26,056 nt of DNA from Alphaproteobacteria bacterium (GTDB taxonomy: Bacteria; Pseudomonadota; Alphaproteobacteria; Rs-D84), in the NCBI GenBank assembly GCA_017383325.1, contig JAFNYG010000044.1:1-26056 (forward strand), read 5' to 3'. The translations under genes and the position numbers were made by a program. Position 1 is the stretch's first letter; each line of letters begins with the position of its first letter. Under the pieces are notes generated by a model. The model made no database searches. It saw only the letters and a list, made by a program, of their open reading frames with translations, and was not told where the DNA came from. Positions 1 to 6,405 of this stretch are shown piece after piece.

Positions 1-2
1 AA

Positions 3-647
3 CGTGCATCCACCGAAGAATTTTTGCAGTTGGTTGTTGATTTACGCAATGCAGGCAAAAACGTTGTACTGACTGCGAACGCGGCACCAAACAATTTGAC
101 TGGTTTTGATCGTCACGCCCAGGGTTTATTGGCATCTGGTTTGGTTGCGGATGTTGCTGCGCCAAGCGCACGCGTAAAATCTGTTATGTTGGCACGCGCG
201 GGTGTAAAATCGGACGTTGCGAATGCATTGTGTGCACGCATTGCCAACGATGGTCACATGATTGCAGGTGTTGCGAAGAAGATTCGTGCGTATGTTGATT
301 TGATGGGTGCGGATGTAAATATGGAAATTGCGAATCGTTTGTTGGCGGATACATTGACGACAACAAAAACGCCGGTTGCGATGGTTCGTGAAATGTGTGA
401 AAAGTTGGGCGTATCATACGATGCGGTATGTGGATCTGGTCGTTCACGCGCATTGGTGTTGGCACGTCAGACAATGATGGTTGTATTGAAACAGGCGACC
501 CAGTTGTCATTGTCTGAAATTGTTAATTTTGTTGGTGGTCGCGATCATGCAACTGTATTGTATGCGATCAAGCAAATTGAAAAATTATCTGCCACAGATT
601 TGGTATTGTCTGCCCAGATACAACAATTGGTTTCTGAATGTTGCTAA
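3..647 (+). CDS. dnaA: Chromosomal replication initiator DnaA (C-terminal part, 5' end outside window)
   Basis: DnaA binds DnaA boxes at oriC, forms an ATP-dependent filament and opens the origin. About 214 residues are visible, in frame from the left edge. They cover the end of the AAA+ module (domain III) and all of domain IV. The domain IV signature GGRDHATVLYAIKQIEKL is clear near the C-terminus, preceded by the basic stretch GRSRALVLARQ, so box-specific DNA binding looks intact. The AAA+ part is divergent. The sensor I strand reads VVLTANAAP where E. coli has ILTSDRYP. The box VII region before GLVADV has no SR(F/L) arginine finger. The usual NVRELEGAL of sensor II is replaced by DGHMIAGVA. 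It ends in TAA, and a tRNA follows 62 bases later. A DnaA-like paralogue is possible, but the strong domain IV match favours dnaA itself. Confidence 0.88.
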   Translation, partial: RASTEEFLQLVVDLRNAGKNVVLTANAAPNNLTGFDRHAQGLLASGLVADVAAPSARVKSVMLARAGVKSDVANALCARIANDGHMIAGVAKKIRAYVDLMGADVNMEIANRLLADTLTTTKTPVAMVREMCEKLGVSYDAVCGSGRSRALVLARQTMMVVLKQATQLSLSEIVNFVGGRDHATVLYAIKQIEKLSATDLVLSAQIQQLVSECC

Positions 648-667
648 AAGATTAGTTCATAAAAAAT

Positions 668-695
668 TTGCAATTAAAAAAAAGTTTGTTATAAT
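668..695 (+). promoter_or_regulatory. Promoter of tRNA-Val
   Basis: A -35 box TTGCAA (668-673) and a perfect -10 TATAAT (690-695) are separated by 16 bases. The predicted start lies near 702, a few bases before the mature tRNA at 710. The spacer is A/T-rich. Confidence 0.7.
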
Positions 696-709
696 CGCAA
701 TGCTTTATC

Positions 710-786
710 GGATGTGTAGCTCAGATGGTTAGAGTATCTCCTTGACATGGAGGGGGTCGTTGGTTCGAGTCCAAACACATCCACCA
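710..786 (+). tRNA. tRNA-Val (anticodon GAC)
   Basis: The cloverleaf folds by eye. A 7-bp acceptor stem pairs GGATGTG with CACATCC, and the D arm carries GCTCAGATGGTTAGAG. The anticodon stem TCTCC/GGAGG (one G-U pair) encloses loop TTGACAT, giving anticodon GAC (valine GUC/GUU codons). The T loop is TTCGAGT. CCA is encoded at 784-786. The outermost T-stem pair is a G-A mismatch, leaving four good pairs. A promoter lies directly upstream and a terminator directly downstream, so it is a single-gene unit. Confidence 0.95.
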
Positions 787-821
787 CAAAAAAAACACCC
801 AAATCGGGGTGTTTTTTTTGT
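786..821 (+). terminator. Rho-independent terminator of tRNA-Val
   Basis: A 15-bp perfect stem (786-800 with 807-821) has core ACACCC/GGGTGT, a 6-base loop and an eight-T run in its 3' arm. The A-run in the 5' arm makes the hairpin nearly symmetrical, so it could also act on the minus strand. Confidence 0.85.
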
Positions 822-973
822 TGTGTTTGGACGAAGAAACAACGGGGGGTTAGACAAGGAGTAGTATTGACAAGCGTCAAGTGCGGGACACAAAGGAAAA
901 TTGGGCATGTGATACGCGCAGTCAATACGTCAGGACTGCCCCACAGCCGGCGCCGTTGCGCCGTGCGAGGGAG
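822..973. other. GC-rich gene-less filler between two tRNA-Val 3' ends, possibly structured
   Basis: No convincing protein gene lies between the tRNA terminator and the second tRNA-like 3' end. A TTGACA box occurs at 867-872, but no good -10 follows it. The stretch 903-986 can fold. ATGTGA (907-912) pairs with TCACAT (979-984), GGACT-CCC (933-941) pairs with GGG-AGTCC (969-976), and CGGCGC (948-953) pairs with GCGCCG (958-963) across loop CGTT. It is not a canonical tRNA, tmRNA, RNase P RNA or SRP RNA by any motif I can see. It may be a decayed tRNA or the remnant of an insertion. Confidence 0.4.
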
Positions 974-1017
974 TCCAATCACATCCACCACAAATAAAAC
1001 ACCCCATTCGGGGTGTT
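970..1017 (+). repeat. Second copy of the tRNA-Val 3' end plus terminator (direct repeat)
   Basis: From GAGTCCAA through the acceptor strand, the encoded CCA and the following hairpin, this stretch copies 767-814 almost base for base. The shared blocks are CACATCCACCACAAA and the ACACCCC/GGGGTGT hairpin. No 5' two thirds of a normal tRNA precede it. Repeats of a tRNA 3' end are the usual footprint of tRNA-targeting integration, or of a partial gene duplication. Confidence 0.75.
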
Positions 1018-1021
1018 CTTT
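995..1021. terminator. Bidirectional terminator at the 3' end of the Panacea-like gene
   Basis: An 8-bp stem AACACCCC/GGGGTGTT (998-1005 with 1010-1017) encloses loop ATTC. A T-rich tract follows on the plus strand and TTTTATTT follows on the minus strand. On the minus strand it lies directly after the stop codon of the gene at 1026-1535. Confidence 0.75.
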
Positions 1022-1025
1022 ATTA

Positions 1026-1535
1026 TTATTTTAATTTTTTACGTTTACGCATAAACGCCCGCAATTCCCGTGCAAATTCACGTTTGGTCATATCCAGGGT
1101 CCAAATCTTTGGCTTGTACAGGCATGTTGGCAAATCATACAAAATAAAATCACATAAATCCGATACGCGGTGCGCGGAATAGCAATTTCGTACGGTCTCA
1201 AAAGCCTGTTCCAGATAAATTTTTTCGCGTGCCATGAATTGTGTATGTGCAAAATTTGGAATTTTGCCCGCCAGAATCAACTTTTTGATTGTTTCAAAGT
1301 TATCGGAACTTATGGCCTCGGCCGGGCCGCGTTCATAGTTTATAAACTGCATATTTGCCATTGGTGATTTTGGTGGGAATGCCAATTCTGGTTGCAGTGA
1401 TGCGTATTCCAGCCACAGCAAATACATCAAACGTCCCAATTTTACAGGTGGCATATTTTTGATACCATGGTGTTTTGTAATCTCGTTCACCAGGTAAATT
1501 ATTGTATTCTTGTCTAAATCATGTTTTGGTTGCAT
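1026..1535 (-). CDS. Panacea (DUF4065/SocA-like) domain protein
   Basis: This 169-aa protein starts at an ATG with AGGA about nine bases upstream. The body resembles the Panacea domain: a helix with VKLGRLMYLLWLEY (family pattern KLxKLLYxxxxW), then NYERGPAEAI in place of the usual W/Y-x-x-GPV turn, then a K/R-rich C-terminal helix. Panacea proteins include the GepA-type phage proteins and Caulobacter SocA, an antitoxin that delivers SocB to ClpXP. Many act as antitoxins beside variable toxins. No toxin-like ORF adjoins it here: upstream is metG in divergent orientation and downstream is the tRNA repeat. The family call is by motif only, and an orphan or exapted role is possible. The upstream gap holds a short inverted repeat (TTGAA-GT-TTCAA, 1580-1591), but I see no clear promoter. 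Confidence 0.55.
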   Translation of the reverse strand: MQPKHDLDKNTIIYLVNEITKHHGIKNMPPVKLGRLMYLLWLEYASLQPELAFPPKSPMANMQFINYERGPAEAISSDNFETIKKLILAGKIPNFAHTQFMAREKIYLEQAFETVRNCYSAHRVSDLCDFILYDLPTCLYKPKIWTLDMTKREFARELRAFMRKRKKLK

Positions 1536-1605
1536 ATTTAATCCTGTACTTTGTATATGCCAGAATTTACTATAATCTTTTGAAGTTTCAAGTTTTTTAT
1601 TAATA

Positions 1606-1633
1606 TTGATTTATCCAAAAATTGATTTATAAT
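1606..1633 (+). promoter_or_regulatory. Promoter of metG
   Basis: TTGATT (1606-1611) and TATAAT (1628-1633) are separated by 16 bases. The predicted start near 1640 gives a leader of about 20 bases, which contains the AAAGGG ribosome-binding site before the ATG at 1661. Confidence 0.7.
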
Positions 1634-1660
1634 TCTTTCGACTAGATAAAAGGGCAAAAA

Positions 1661-3649
1661 ATGGCGAAAAAATATTTGATTACATCTGCACTTCCGTATG
1701 TTAATGGTGAATTACACCTGGGGCATTTGATTGGCTGTTATTTGCCCAGCGATGTTTACGCACGTTTTTGTCGCGCAATGGGACGTGACGTATTGTTTGT
1801 ATGCGGCGCAGATGAACACGGCACGCCCGCCGTTGTTGGTGCCGCCAAAGAAGGGTTGCCAATTATCGAATACAATAATAAGTATTATGAAAAACACCTG
1901 CGTGCGGTCCGTGACTTTAATTTGTCATTTGATTTATACGGTCGCACCCACACAGAAAAACAAGAAAAATTAATACACGAATTATTTACGCGTCTGGACG
2001 AACAGGGGCTGATCGAAGAACGTGAAACGATTCAACCATTTTCGATTGCGGATAATATGTTCTTGGCCGATCGCCAGCTGGTTGGTACGTGTCCAAAATG
2101 TGGATATGAAAATGCGCGTGGCGACCAATGTGACAACTGCAGCGCAACGTACGAGGCAACAGAACTATTAAATCCGCGCAGCACAATTTCTGGCAGTGAT
2201 AAAATCGAAATGCGTCCAACCAAGAATCTGTTCTTTTTGGCATCTAAAATCGAAGATAAATGGAAAGAATGGTTGTCCGCACATGCCCCCAAATGGTCAA
2301 AGTCTGCGGCGGCAATTGCGCGTGGCTGGGCAAACGAAGGATTACGCGACACATCAATCACGCGTGATTTGCCATGGGGAATTTCTGTAAATAAACCGGG
2401 GTATGAGAATAAGGTTTTCTATGTTTGGTTCGATGCGCCATGGGGCTATGTTTCAATTTCACAGGCTGCGAATGAAAACTGGGCAGATTGGTGGAAAAAT
2501 CCAGACGCGCACTATGCGCAGTTTATGGGCAAAGATAACGTTAAATTTCATTCTGTGTTTTTCCCAGAACAACAGTTGGCAATGAATGATAATTGGAAGA
2601 CTGTTGATATGTTAAAGGGTATGAATTTTTTAAATTTCGAAGGTGGCAAATTCTCGAAATCGCAGAAACGCGGAATATTCCTGGACAGTGCAATTGACGA
2701 CGCGCCTGCGGACATGTGGCGCTACGCATTATTGGCGTCTGCCCCGGAAACAGATGATACAGATTTTACAATTGCGCGCTTTGCCGATATTGTGAACAAA
2801 GACCTGAATGGCATGTTGGGTAACTTTGTTAGTCGCGTATGCAAACTGACCGCGAAAAACTTTGGCAATACTGTGCCGGCGGCGGGCGATTGGGATACGG
2901 ACCTGGAATCCCAGATTAATGAAAAATTATCGGAATTGACATCTGCGTTGGACGCGTGTGAATTTCGCAGTGCGGTTGCAGCGTTGCGCGGGCTGTATGC
3001 AATTGGTAATGAATATATGACAAAAATGGAACCATGGGCGCGGGTAAAAAACGGCGACGTGGCGGGCGCTGGGGATGCGCTGAACAAATGTTTTCAGTTA
3101 ATTGATCTGTACGCGCGCGTATCTGCACCGTTTATTCCAACTGCGGCGGAAAAAATTCAGAATGTTTTTGCCGATAAACAAGATATGTCATGGCCAGAAA
3201 AATTTGTTGCACGCATTGCAGATGGCGCAGAATTTGTAGTGCCTGAAAACCTGTTCAGTCGAATTGATGATGAAACGGTTGCGAAATTAACTGAAAAATA
3301 CACGCCCAAGGCAGAAGATAATTCCCCAAAACCAATTGTCGCGGAAATCACAGCCGTCCAAGATCATCCATCACGCAAAGATTTGCATATTTTAACGGTA
3401 AATACTGGCGCCGGCATGGTCCAGGTTGTATGTGGCGCCCCAAATGTTCGTGTTGGATTGCGTGGGGTTTTGGCACCGGTTGGATGCCGATTGCCCACAA
3501 TGAAAAAGCCATTGACACAAAGAACGGTTGCGGGTTATGAATCGCATGGTATGATGTGCAGTGGTGCAGAACTTGGTGCGTCGTCCGATTCTGATTGTAT
3601 TATAGAGCTGGATTCTAATTTTGCATCTGGAACCGAATATAAATTATAA
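1661..3649 (+). CDS. metG: Methionyl-tRNA synthetase with C-terminal PheT-like tRNA-binding domain
   Basis: This enzyme charges tRNA-Met with methionine using ATP. It is a class I synthetase: HLGH at residues 19-22, the catalytic CGADEHGT around 48-55, and KFSKS at 330-334. A zinc knuckle (C144, C147, C157, C160) marks the MetG1 type. An anticodon-binding helical domain spans about 375-530. Residues ~557-650 add an OB-fold EMAP/Trbp111 domain. Its motifs VVCGAPNVRVGL and ESHGMMCSGAELG resemble the N-terminal tRNA-binding domain of PheT rather than the usual MetG tail (typically IVSGIA and SQGMILAA). At 662 aa it is longer than the domain-less enzymes of many alphaproteobacteria. The start has an AAAGGG site seven bases upstream. 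An unknown gene follows after 21 bases and is probably co-transcribed. Confidence 0.96.
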   Translation: MAKKYLITSALPYVNGELHLGHLIGCYLPSDVYARFCRAMGRDVLFVCGADEHGTPAVVGAAKEGLPIIEYNNKYYEKHLRAVRDFNLSFDLYGRTHTEKQEKLIHELFTRLDEQGLIEERETIQPFSIADNMFLADRQLVGTCPKCGYENARGDQCDNCSATYEATELLNPRSTISGSDKIEMRPTKNLFFLASKIEDKWKEWLSAHAPKWSKSAAAIARGWANEGLRDTSITRDLPWGISVNKPGYENKVFYVWFDAPWGYVSISQAANENWADWWKNPDAHYAQFMGKDNVKFHSVFFPEQQLAMNDNWKTVDMLKGMNFLNFEGGKFSKSQKRGIFLDSAIDDAPADMWRYALLASAPETDDTDFTIARFADIVNKDLNGMLGNFVSRVCKLTAKNFGNTVPAAGDWDTDLESQINEKLSELTSALDACEFRSAVAALRGLYAIGNEYMTKMEPWARVKNGDVAGAGDALNKCFQLIDLYARVSAPFIPTAAEKIQNVFADKQDMSWPEKFVARIADGAEFVVPENLFSRIDDETVAKLTEKYTPKAEDNSPKPIVAEITAVQDHPSRKDLHILTVNTGAGMVQVVCGAPNVRVGLRGVLAPVGCRLPTMKKPLTQRTVAGYESHGMMCSGAELGASSDSDCIIELDSNFASGTEYKL

Positions 3650-3670
3650 TTTAAGATAGCGAGGATAAGC

Positions 3671-4201
3671 ATGGTACGCGAAACAAATAGATATATTTTT
3701 GCCCAGCGCAAGATTTGTAAATTGTGTTTGACTGGTGAAAATTCAAAGGGATGGACAAATATTTCATCTTTGGCAGATTTGATATGGGCGATTGAGTCTA
3801 TGCATAATGTTTATCGCATTGAACTAGATTTCGCAGAAGAAACATATGATGCCTGTACAGGACGTTCTGTTGGAATGACAAAATTTAAAAAGCACAGTTT
3901 TTGGGTTGCAGACAGTCTGACAACACCAGAACAAATTGCAAAAGAACACCAGGATTCTGCATTTCAGCCAGAGATATCGGATGTTAATAAAAATATTCCT
4001 GCGATTAAGACTGGTACAACAAAACGCACATTGTATGAAACGTCTGCACATGGCGTTCACAGTGTTCGTACAACACAACATTGGCATCCTGTCAGTGTTG
4101 CTGATGATATTGTGATTAATAAAAAATTACAGCAAATTTACCCTGATAACACCGGGGTGGTGCCAAACACATTGCTTGAATTGTTACAACATGTTCGATA
4201 A
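3671..4201 (+). CDS. Protein of unknown function, co-oriented with metG and queH
   Basis: I do not recognise this 176-aa protein. It has a good GAGGAT ribosome-binding site seven bases before the ATG. It lies 21 bases after metG and overlaps queH by 11 bases, so it is very likely a real gene in the same transcript. The N-terminus contains one CxxC (CKLC, residues 16-19). The middle is polar with TTPEQIAKEHQ, and the C-terminus is rich in H, T and V. No signal peptide or membrane span is visible. Tight packing before queH hints at, but does not show, a role in RNA modification or translation. Confidence 0.7.
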   Translation: MVRETNRYIFAQRKICKLCLTGENSKGWTNISSLADLIWAIESMHNVYRIELDFAEETYDACTGRSVGMTKFKKHSFWVADSLTTPEQIAKEHQDSAFQPEISDVNKNIPAIKTGTTKRTLYETSAHGVHSVRTTQHWHPVSVADDIVINKKLQQIYPDNTGVVPNTLLELLQHVR

Positions 4202-4736
4202 TAATTTACGTATTGTACTGTTGTCTTGTTGTGCCCCGTGTTCTGCGGGCGCAATTAAACAGTTGGCAGACGGCGCAATTTCCGGCGTGTCTGATTTTAT
4301 TGTTCTGTTTTACAATCCTAATATTTTCCCAGAATCAGAATACACAAAACGTATGCACGAACAGATTAAATACTGTGACAGTATTGGTGTGAAATATGCG
4401 GTTCTGGAATATGACCACGACGCATGGCGTGACGCGGTTCGCGGGTTTGAAGCGGCGCCTGAACGCGGTGCGCGTTGTTCGCTGTGCTTTGAATATCGGT
4501 TTCGTCGCGCGGCAAAGTTTGCGCGTGAAAACGGATACAATGCGATTGCCAGTGTTCTGGGCGTGTCGCGTCACAAGGACCAAACTCAGGTTGATAACGC
4601 CGCCATGGGCGCGTGCACAGACATTTCATATATACCGATTAAGTGGGATGAAAATTTACGTGTTCAGATAAACCGTACATCTGACTTTTATCGTCAAAAT
4701 TATTGCGGTTGCGAATTCAGTATTCGCAAAGTATAA
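4191..4736 (+). CDS. queH: Epoxyqueuosine reductase QueH
   Basis: QueH carries out the last step of queuosine synthesis, reducing epoxyqueuosine to queuosine at tRNA position 34. It is the non-B12 alternative to QueG. The 181-aa protein shows all family cysteines: the N-terminal SCCAPCS (C13, C14, C17), RCSLC (C96, C99) and YRQNYCGCEFS (C172, C174). The substrate-side motif NPNIFPESEYTKR also fits. These ligate an Fe-S cluster and an adjacent iron in characterised QueH. I chose the ATG at 4191, which overlaps the previous stop by 11 bases. There is no strong Shine-Dalgarno, so translation is probably coupled. An upstream TTG at 4176 is less likely. The fabD promoter lies inside its last codons. 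Confidence 0.93.
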   Translation: MFDNNLRIVLLSCCAPCSAGAIKQLADGAISGVSDFIVLFYNPNIFPESEYTKRMHEQIKYCDSIGVKYAVLEYDHDAWRDAVRGFEAAPERGARCSLCFEYRFRRAAKFARENGYNAIASVLGVSRHKDQTQVDNAAMGACTDISYIPIKWDENLRVQINRTSDFYRQNYCGCEFSIRKV

Positions 4737-4737
4737 T
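4709..4737 (+). promoter_or_regulatory. Promoter of fabD with overlapping inverted repeat
   Basis: TTGCGA (4709-4714), a 17-base spacer and TATAAT (4732-4737) form a near-ideal sigma-70 promoter. A perfect inverted repeat, TTGCGAAT / ATTCGCAA with five bases between the arms (4709-4729), covers the -35 box and most of the spacer. It could be an operator for the fatty-acid genes. It also encodes the conserved end of QueH, so chance is not excluded. Confidence 0.65.
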
Positions 4738-4766
4738 ACATCTGTTAATTAACATAAGGGTAATAA

Positions 4767-5642
4767 ATGTCATCGATTTTTGTATTCCCTGGCCAGGGCG
4801 CGCAAAGCGTTGGTATGGGGCGTGATTTATACGAAAATAACACCACAGCACGTGCGGTATTTGATACGGTGGACGCGGCGCTGGGCGAAAAACTGTCCGA
4901 AATAATTTTTAATGGCCCAACCGAAGAATTAACATTAACTGCAAATGTCCAACCTGCCATTATGGCAACGTCAATTGCAATGCTACGTGCATCTGGTGCA
5001 CAATTACCTGAATATGTCGCTGGGCATTCCTTGGGGGAATATACCGCGCTGTGTGCGGCGGGTGCGCTGTCTGTTGGGGACGCGGCAAAGTTACTGCGTG
5101 CACGTGGGCGTGCAATGCAAAATGCTGCGCCGGCCGGCACCGGTTTAACAGCGGTGATATTGGGGCTGGATATTGATTTGGTGCATGAAATTTGTGCGGT
5201 CACAGACTGTGATGTTGCGAACGATAATTCCCCAGGCCAGGTTGTAATTTCCGGCCTGCGTGAAACAGTTGAAAAAACAATGGAACTGGCCAAGTCCCGT
5301 GGGGCCAAGCGTGCCATGCCACTGGCATTATCTGTGCCGGTTCATTGTCGTGTCCAGTCGCCTGCGGCGGACGCTATGCGTGCTGCGCTGGAAACGGTTG
5401 AATTTAAAACGCCGGTTGTACCAATTATTTTAAATAAAACATGCGCCCCAACAACAGATGTTGACCAGATCAAGGATGCATTGGTATACCAAATGACCCA
5501 CGGCGTACGCTGGCGCGAAAGTGTTTTGAATATGGCGACGCTTGGCATTTCAGAAATGATAGAGGTTGGCCCAGGCAGTGTACTGACCGGCCTGTGTTCC
5601 CGCATAACAGATAAAATAATTGCAAAAAAATTGGAGATATAA
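4767..5642 (+). CDS. fabD: Malonyl-CoA:ACP transacylase FabD
   Basis: FabD transfers malonyl from CoA to acyl carrier protein, supplying the extender unit for type II fatty-acid synthesis in the cytoplasm. The 291-aa length is typical. Visible catalytic parts are FPGQGAQ (7-13, oxyanion side), GHSLGEY with nucleophile Ser88, the RARGRAMQ helix whose Arg113 holds the malonyl carboxylate, and His193 in SVPVHC. The C-terminal region includes EVGPGSVLTGL. The start has AAGGG eight bases upstream. fabG begins two bases after its stop, so the two are co-transcribed from the promoter at 4709. No acpP or fabF follows, unlike the common fabD-fabG-acpP-fabF order. Confidence 0.96.
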   Translation: MSSIFVFPGQGAQSVGMGRDLYENNTTARAVFDTVDAALGEKLSEIIFNGPTEELTLTANVQPAIMATSIAMLRASGAQLPEYVAGHSLGEYTALCAAGALSVGDAAKLLRARGRAMQNAAPAGTGLTAVILGLDIDLVHEICAVTDCDVANDNSPGQVVISGLRETVEKTMELAKSRGAKRAMPLALSVPVHCRVQSPAADAMRAALETVEFKTPVVPIILNKTCAPTTDVDQIKDALVYQMTHGVRWRESVLNMATLGISEMIEVGPGSVLTGLCSRITDKIIAKKLEI

Positions 5643-5644
5643 TT

Positions 5645-6373
5645 ATGTTTGATTTAACAGGACGTGTTGCGTTGATAACGGGTGCGACCGGTGGTATCGG
5701 TGGCGCAATTGCAAAAAAGATAAAGGCGTCTGGGGCAACGGTTGTTGTATCTGGTCGTAATACCGCAAAGTTGGACGCAGAATTTGGCGATGAATACATC
5801 AAAATTCCGGCGGATTTATCGCAAGATGGCGCAGCCGTTGAGTTGATAATGAACACAATCGATGCAGCCGGAAAAATCGATATTTTGATTAATAATGCTG
5901 GTATTACACGCGATACATTGTTAATGCGCATGACGGATGAACAGTTTGACGAGGTTATAAATACAAATCTGCGTTCTTGTTTCAAGATGTGCCGTGCGGC
6001 AATTATGCCAATGATGAAGAATCGTTTCGGGCGCATTATCAACATGGCATCAATTATTGGCGCAATCGGCGGCCCAGGCCAGGCAAACTATGCTGCGTCC
6101 AAGGGTGGAATGATTGCCATGACAAAATCAATCGCGGCCGAGGTTGCATCCCGTGGCATTACCGCCAACGCGATTGCGCCCGGATTTATCAAAACGCCAA
6201 TGACCGATGTTTTGCCCGAAGAATTAAAAAAGACATATCTGGCACAAATTCCAGCTGGCCGATTTGGCGAACCAGACGATATTGCCAATGCATGCGTGTT
6301 CTTGGCATCGGACGAAGCGGCATACATTAACGGTCAAACATTGCACATAAACGGCGGCATGGGAAGATTCTAA
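5645..6373 (+). CDS. fabG: 3-oxoacyl-ACP reductase FabG
   Basis: FabG reduces 3-oxoacyl-ACP with NADPH in each fatty-acid elongation cycle. The 242-aa protein is a classical short-chain dehydrogenase: cofactor motif TGATGGIG (12-19), NNAG (83-86) and the catalytic triad Ser136, Tyr149 and Lys153 in YAASK. The C-terminus GQTLHINGGMGRF matches the FabG ending. A GGAGAT site precedes the ATG, and the gene is joined to fabD by a two-base gap. Other SDR enzymes share the core, but the fabD partner and FabG-style tail make the assignment firm. mnmG follows after 32 bases without a terminator, so readthrough is likely. Confidence 0.95.
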   Translation: MFDLTGRVALITGATGGIGGAIAKKIKASGATVVVSGRNTAKLDAEFGDEYIKIPADLSQDGAAVELIMNTIDAAGKIDILINNAGITRDTLLMRMTDEQFDEVINTNLRSCFKMCRAAIMPMMKNRFGRIINMASIIGAIGGPGQANYAASKGGMIAMTKSIAAEVASRGITANAIAPGFIKTPMTDVLPEELKKTYLAQIPAGRFGEPDDIANACVFLASDEAAYINGQTLHINGGMGRF

Positions 6374-6405
6374 AACGCAACGCGTTCCAGAATCCAGGGG
6401 ACAAA

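Noticed and set aside
867..895. TTGACA at 867 as a promoter for a small RNA
   Set aside because: No -10-like hexamer at 15-19 bases; left only as part of the filler description.
903..990. A tmRNA, selenocysteine tRNA or SRP RNA at the second CCA end
   Set aside because: No tag-peptide frame, no tRNA-Sec arm lengths and no SRP GGAA tetraloop motif; alphaproteobacterial tmRNA is permuted and would not end in CCA here.
689..1034. Open frames of 95-100 aa on both strands across the tRNA-Val region
   Set aside because: They run through the tRNA, its terminator and the repeat, have no ribosome-binding sites and read like translated tRNA sequence.
4745..5317. 190-aa open frame on the minus strand inside fabD
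   Set aside because: It is antisense to a complete, motif-rich fabD and has low-complexity S/A/P content typical of a shadow frame.
5470..6045. 191-aa open frame on the minus strand spanning fabD-fabG
   Set aside because: Antisense to two certain genes, with no start signal.
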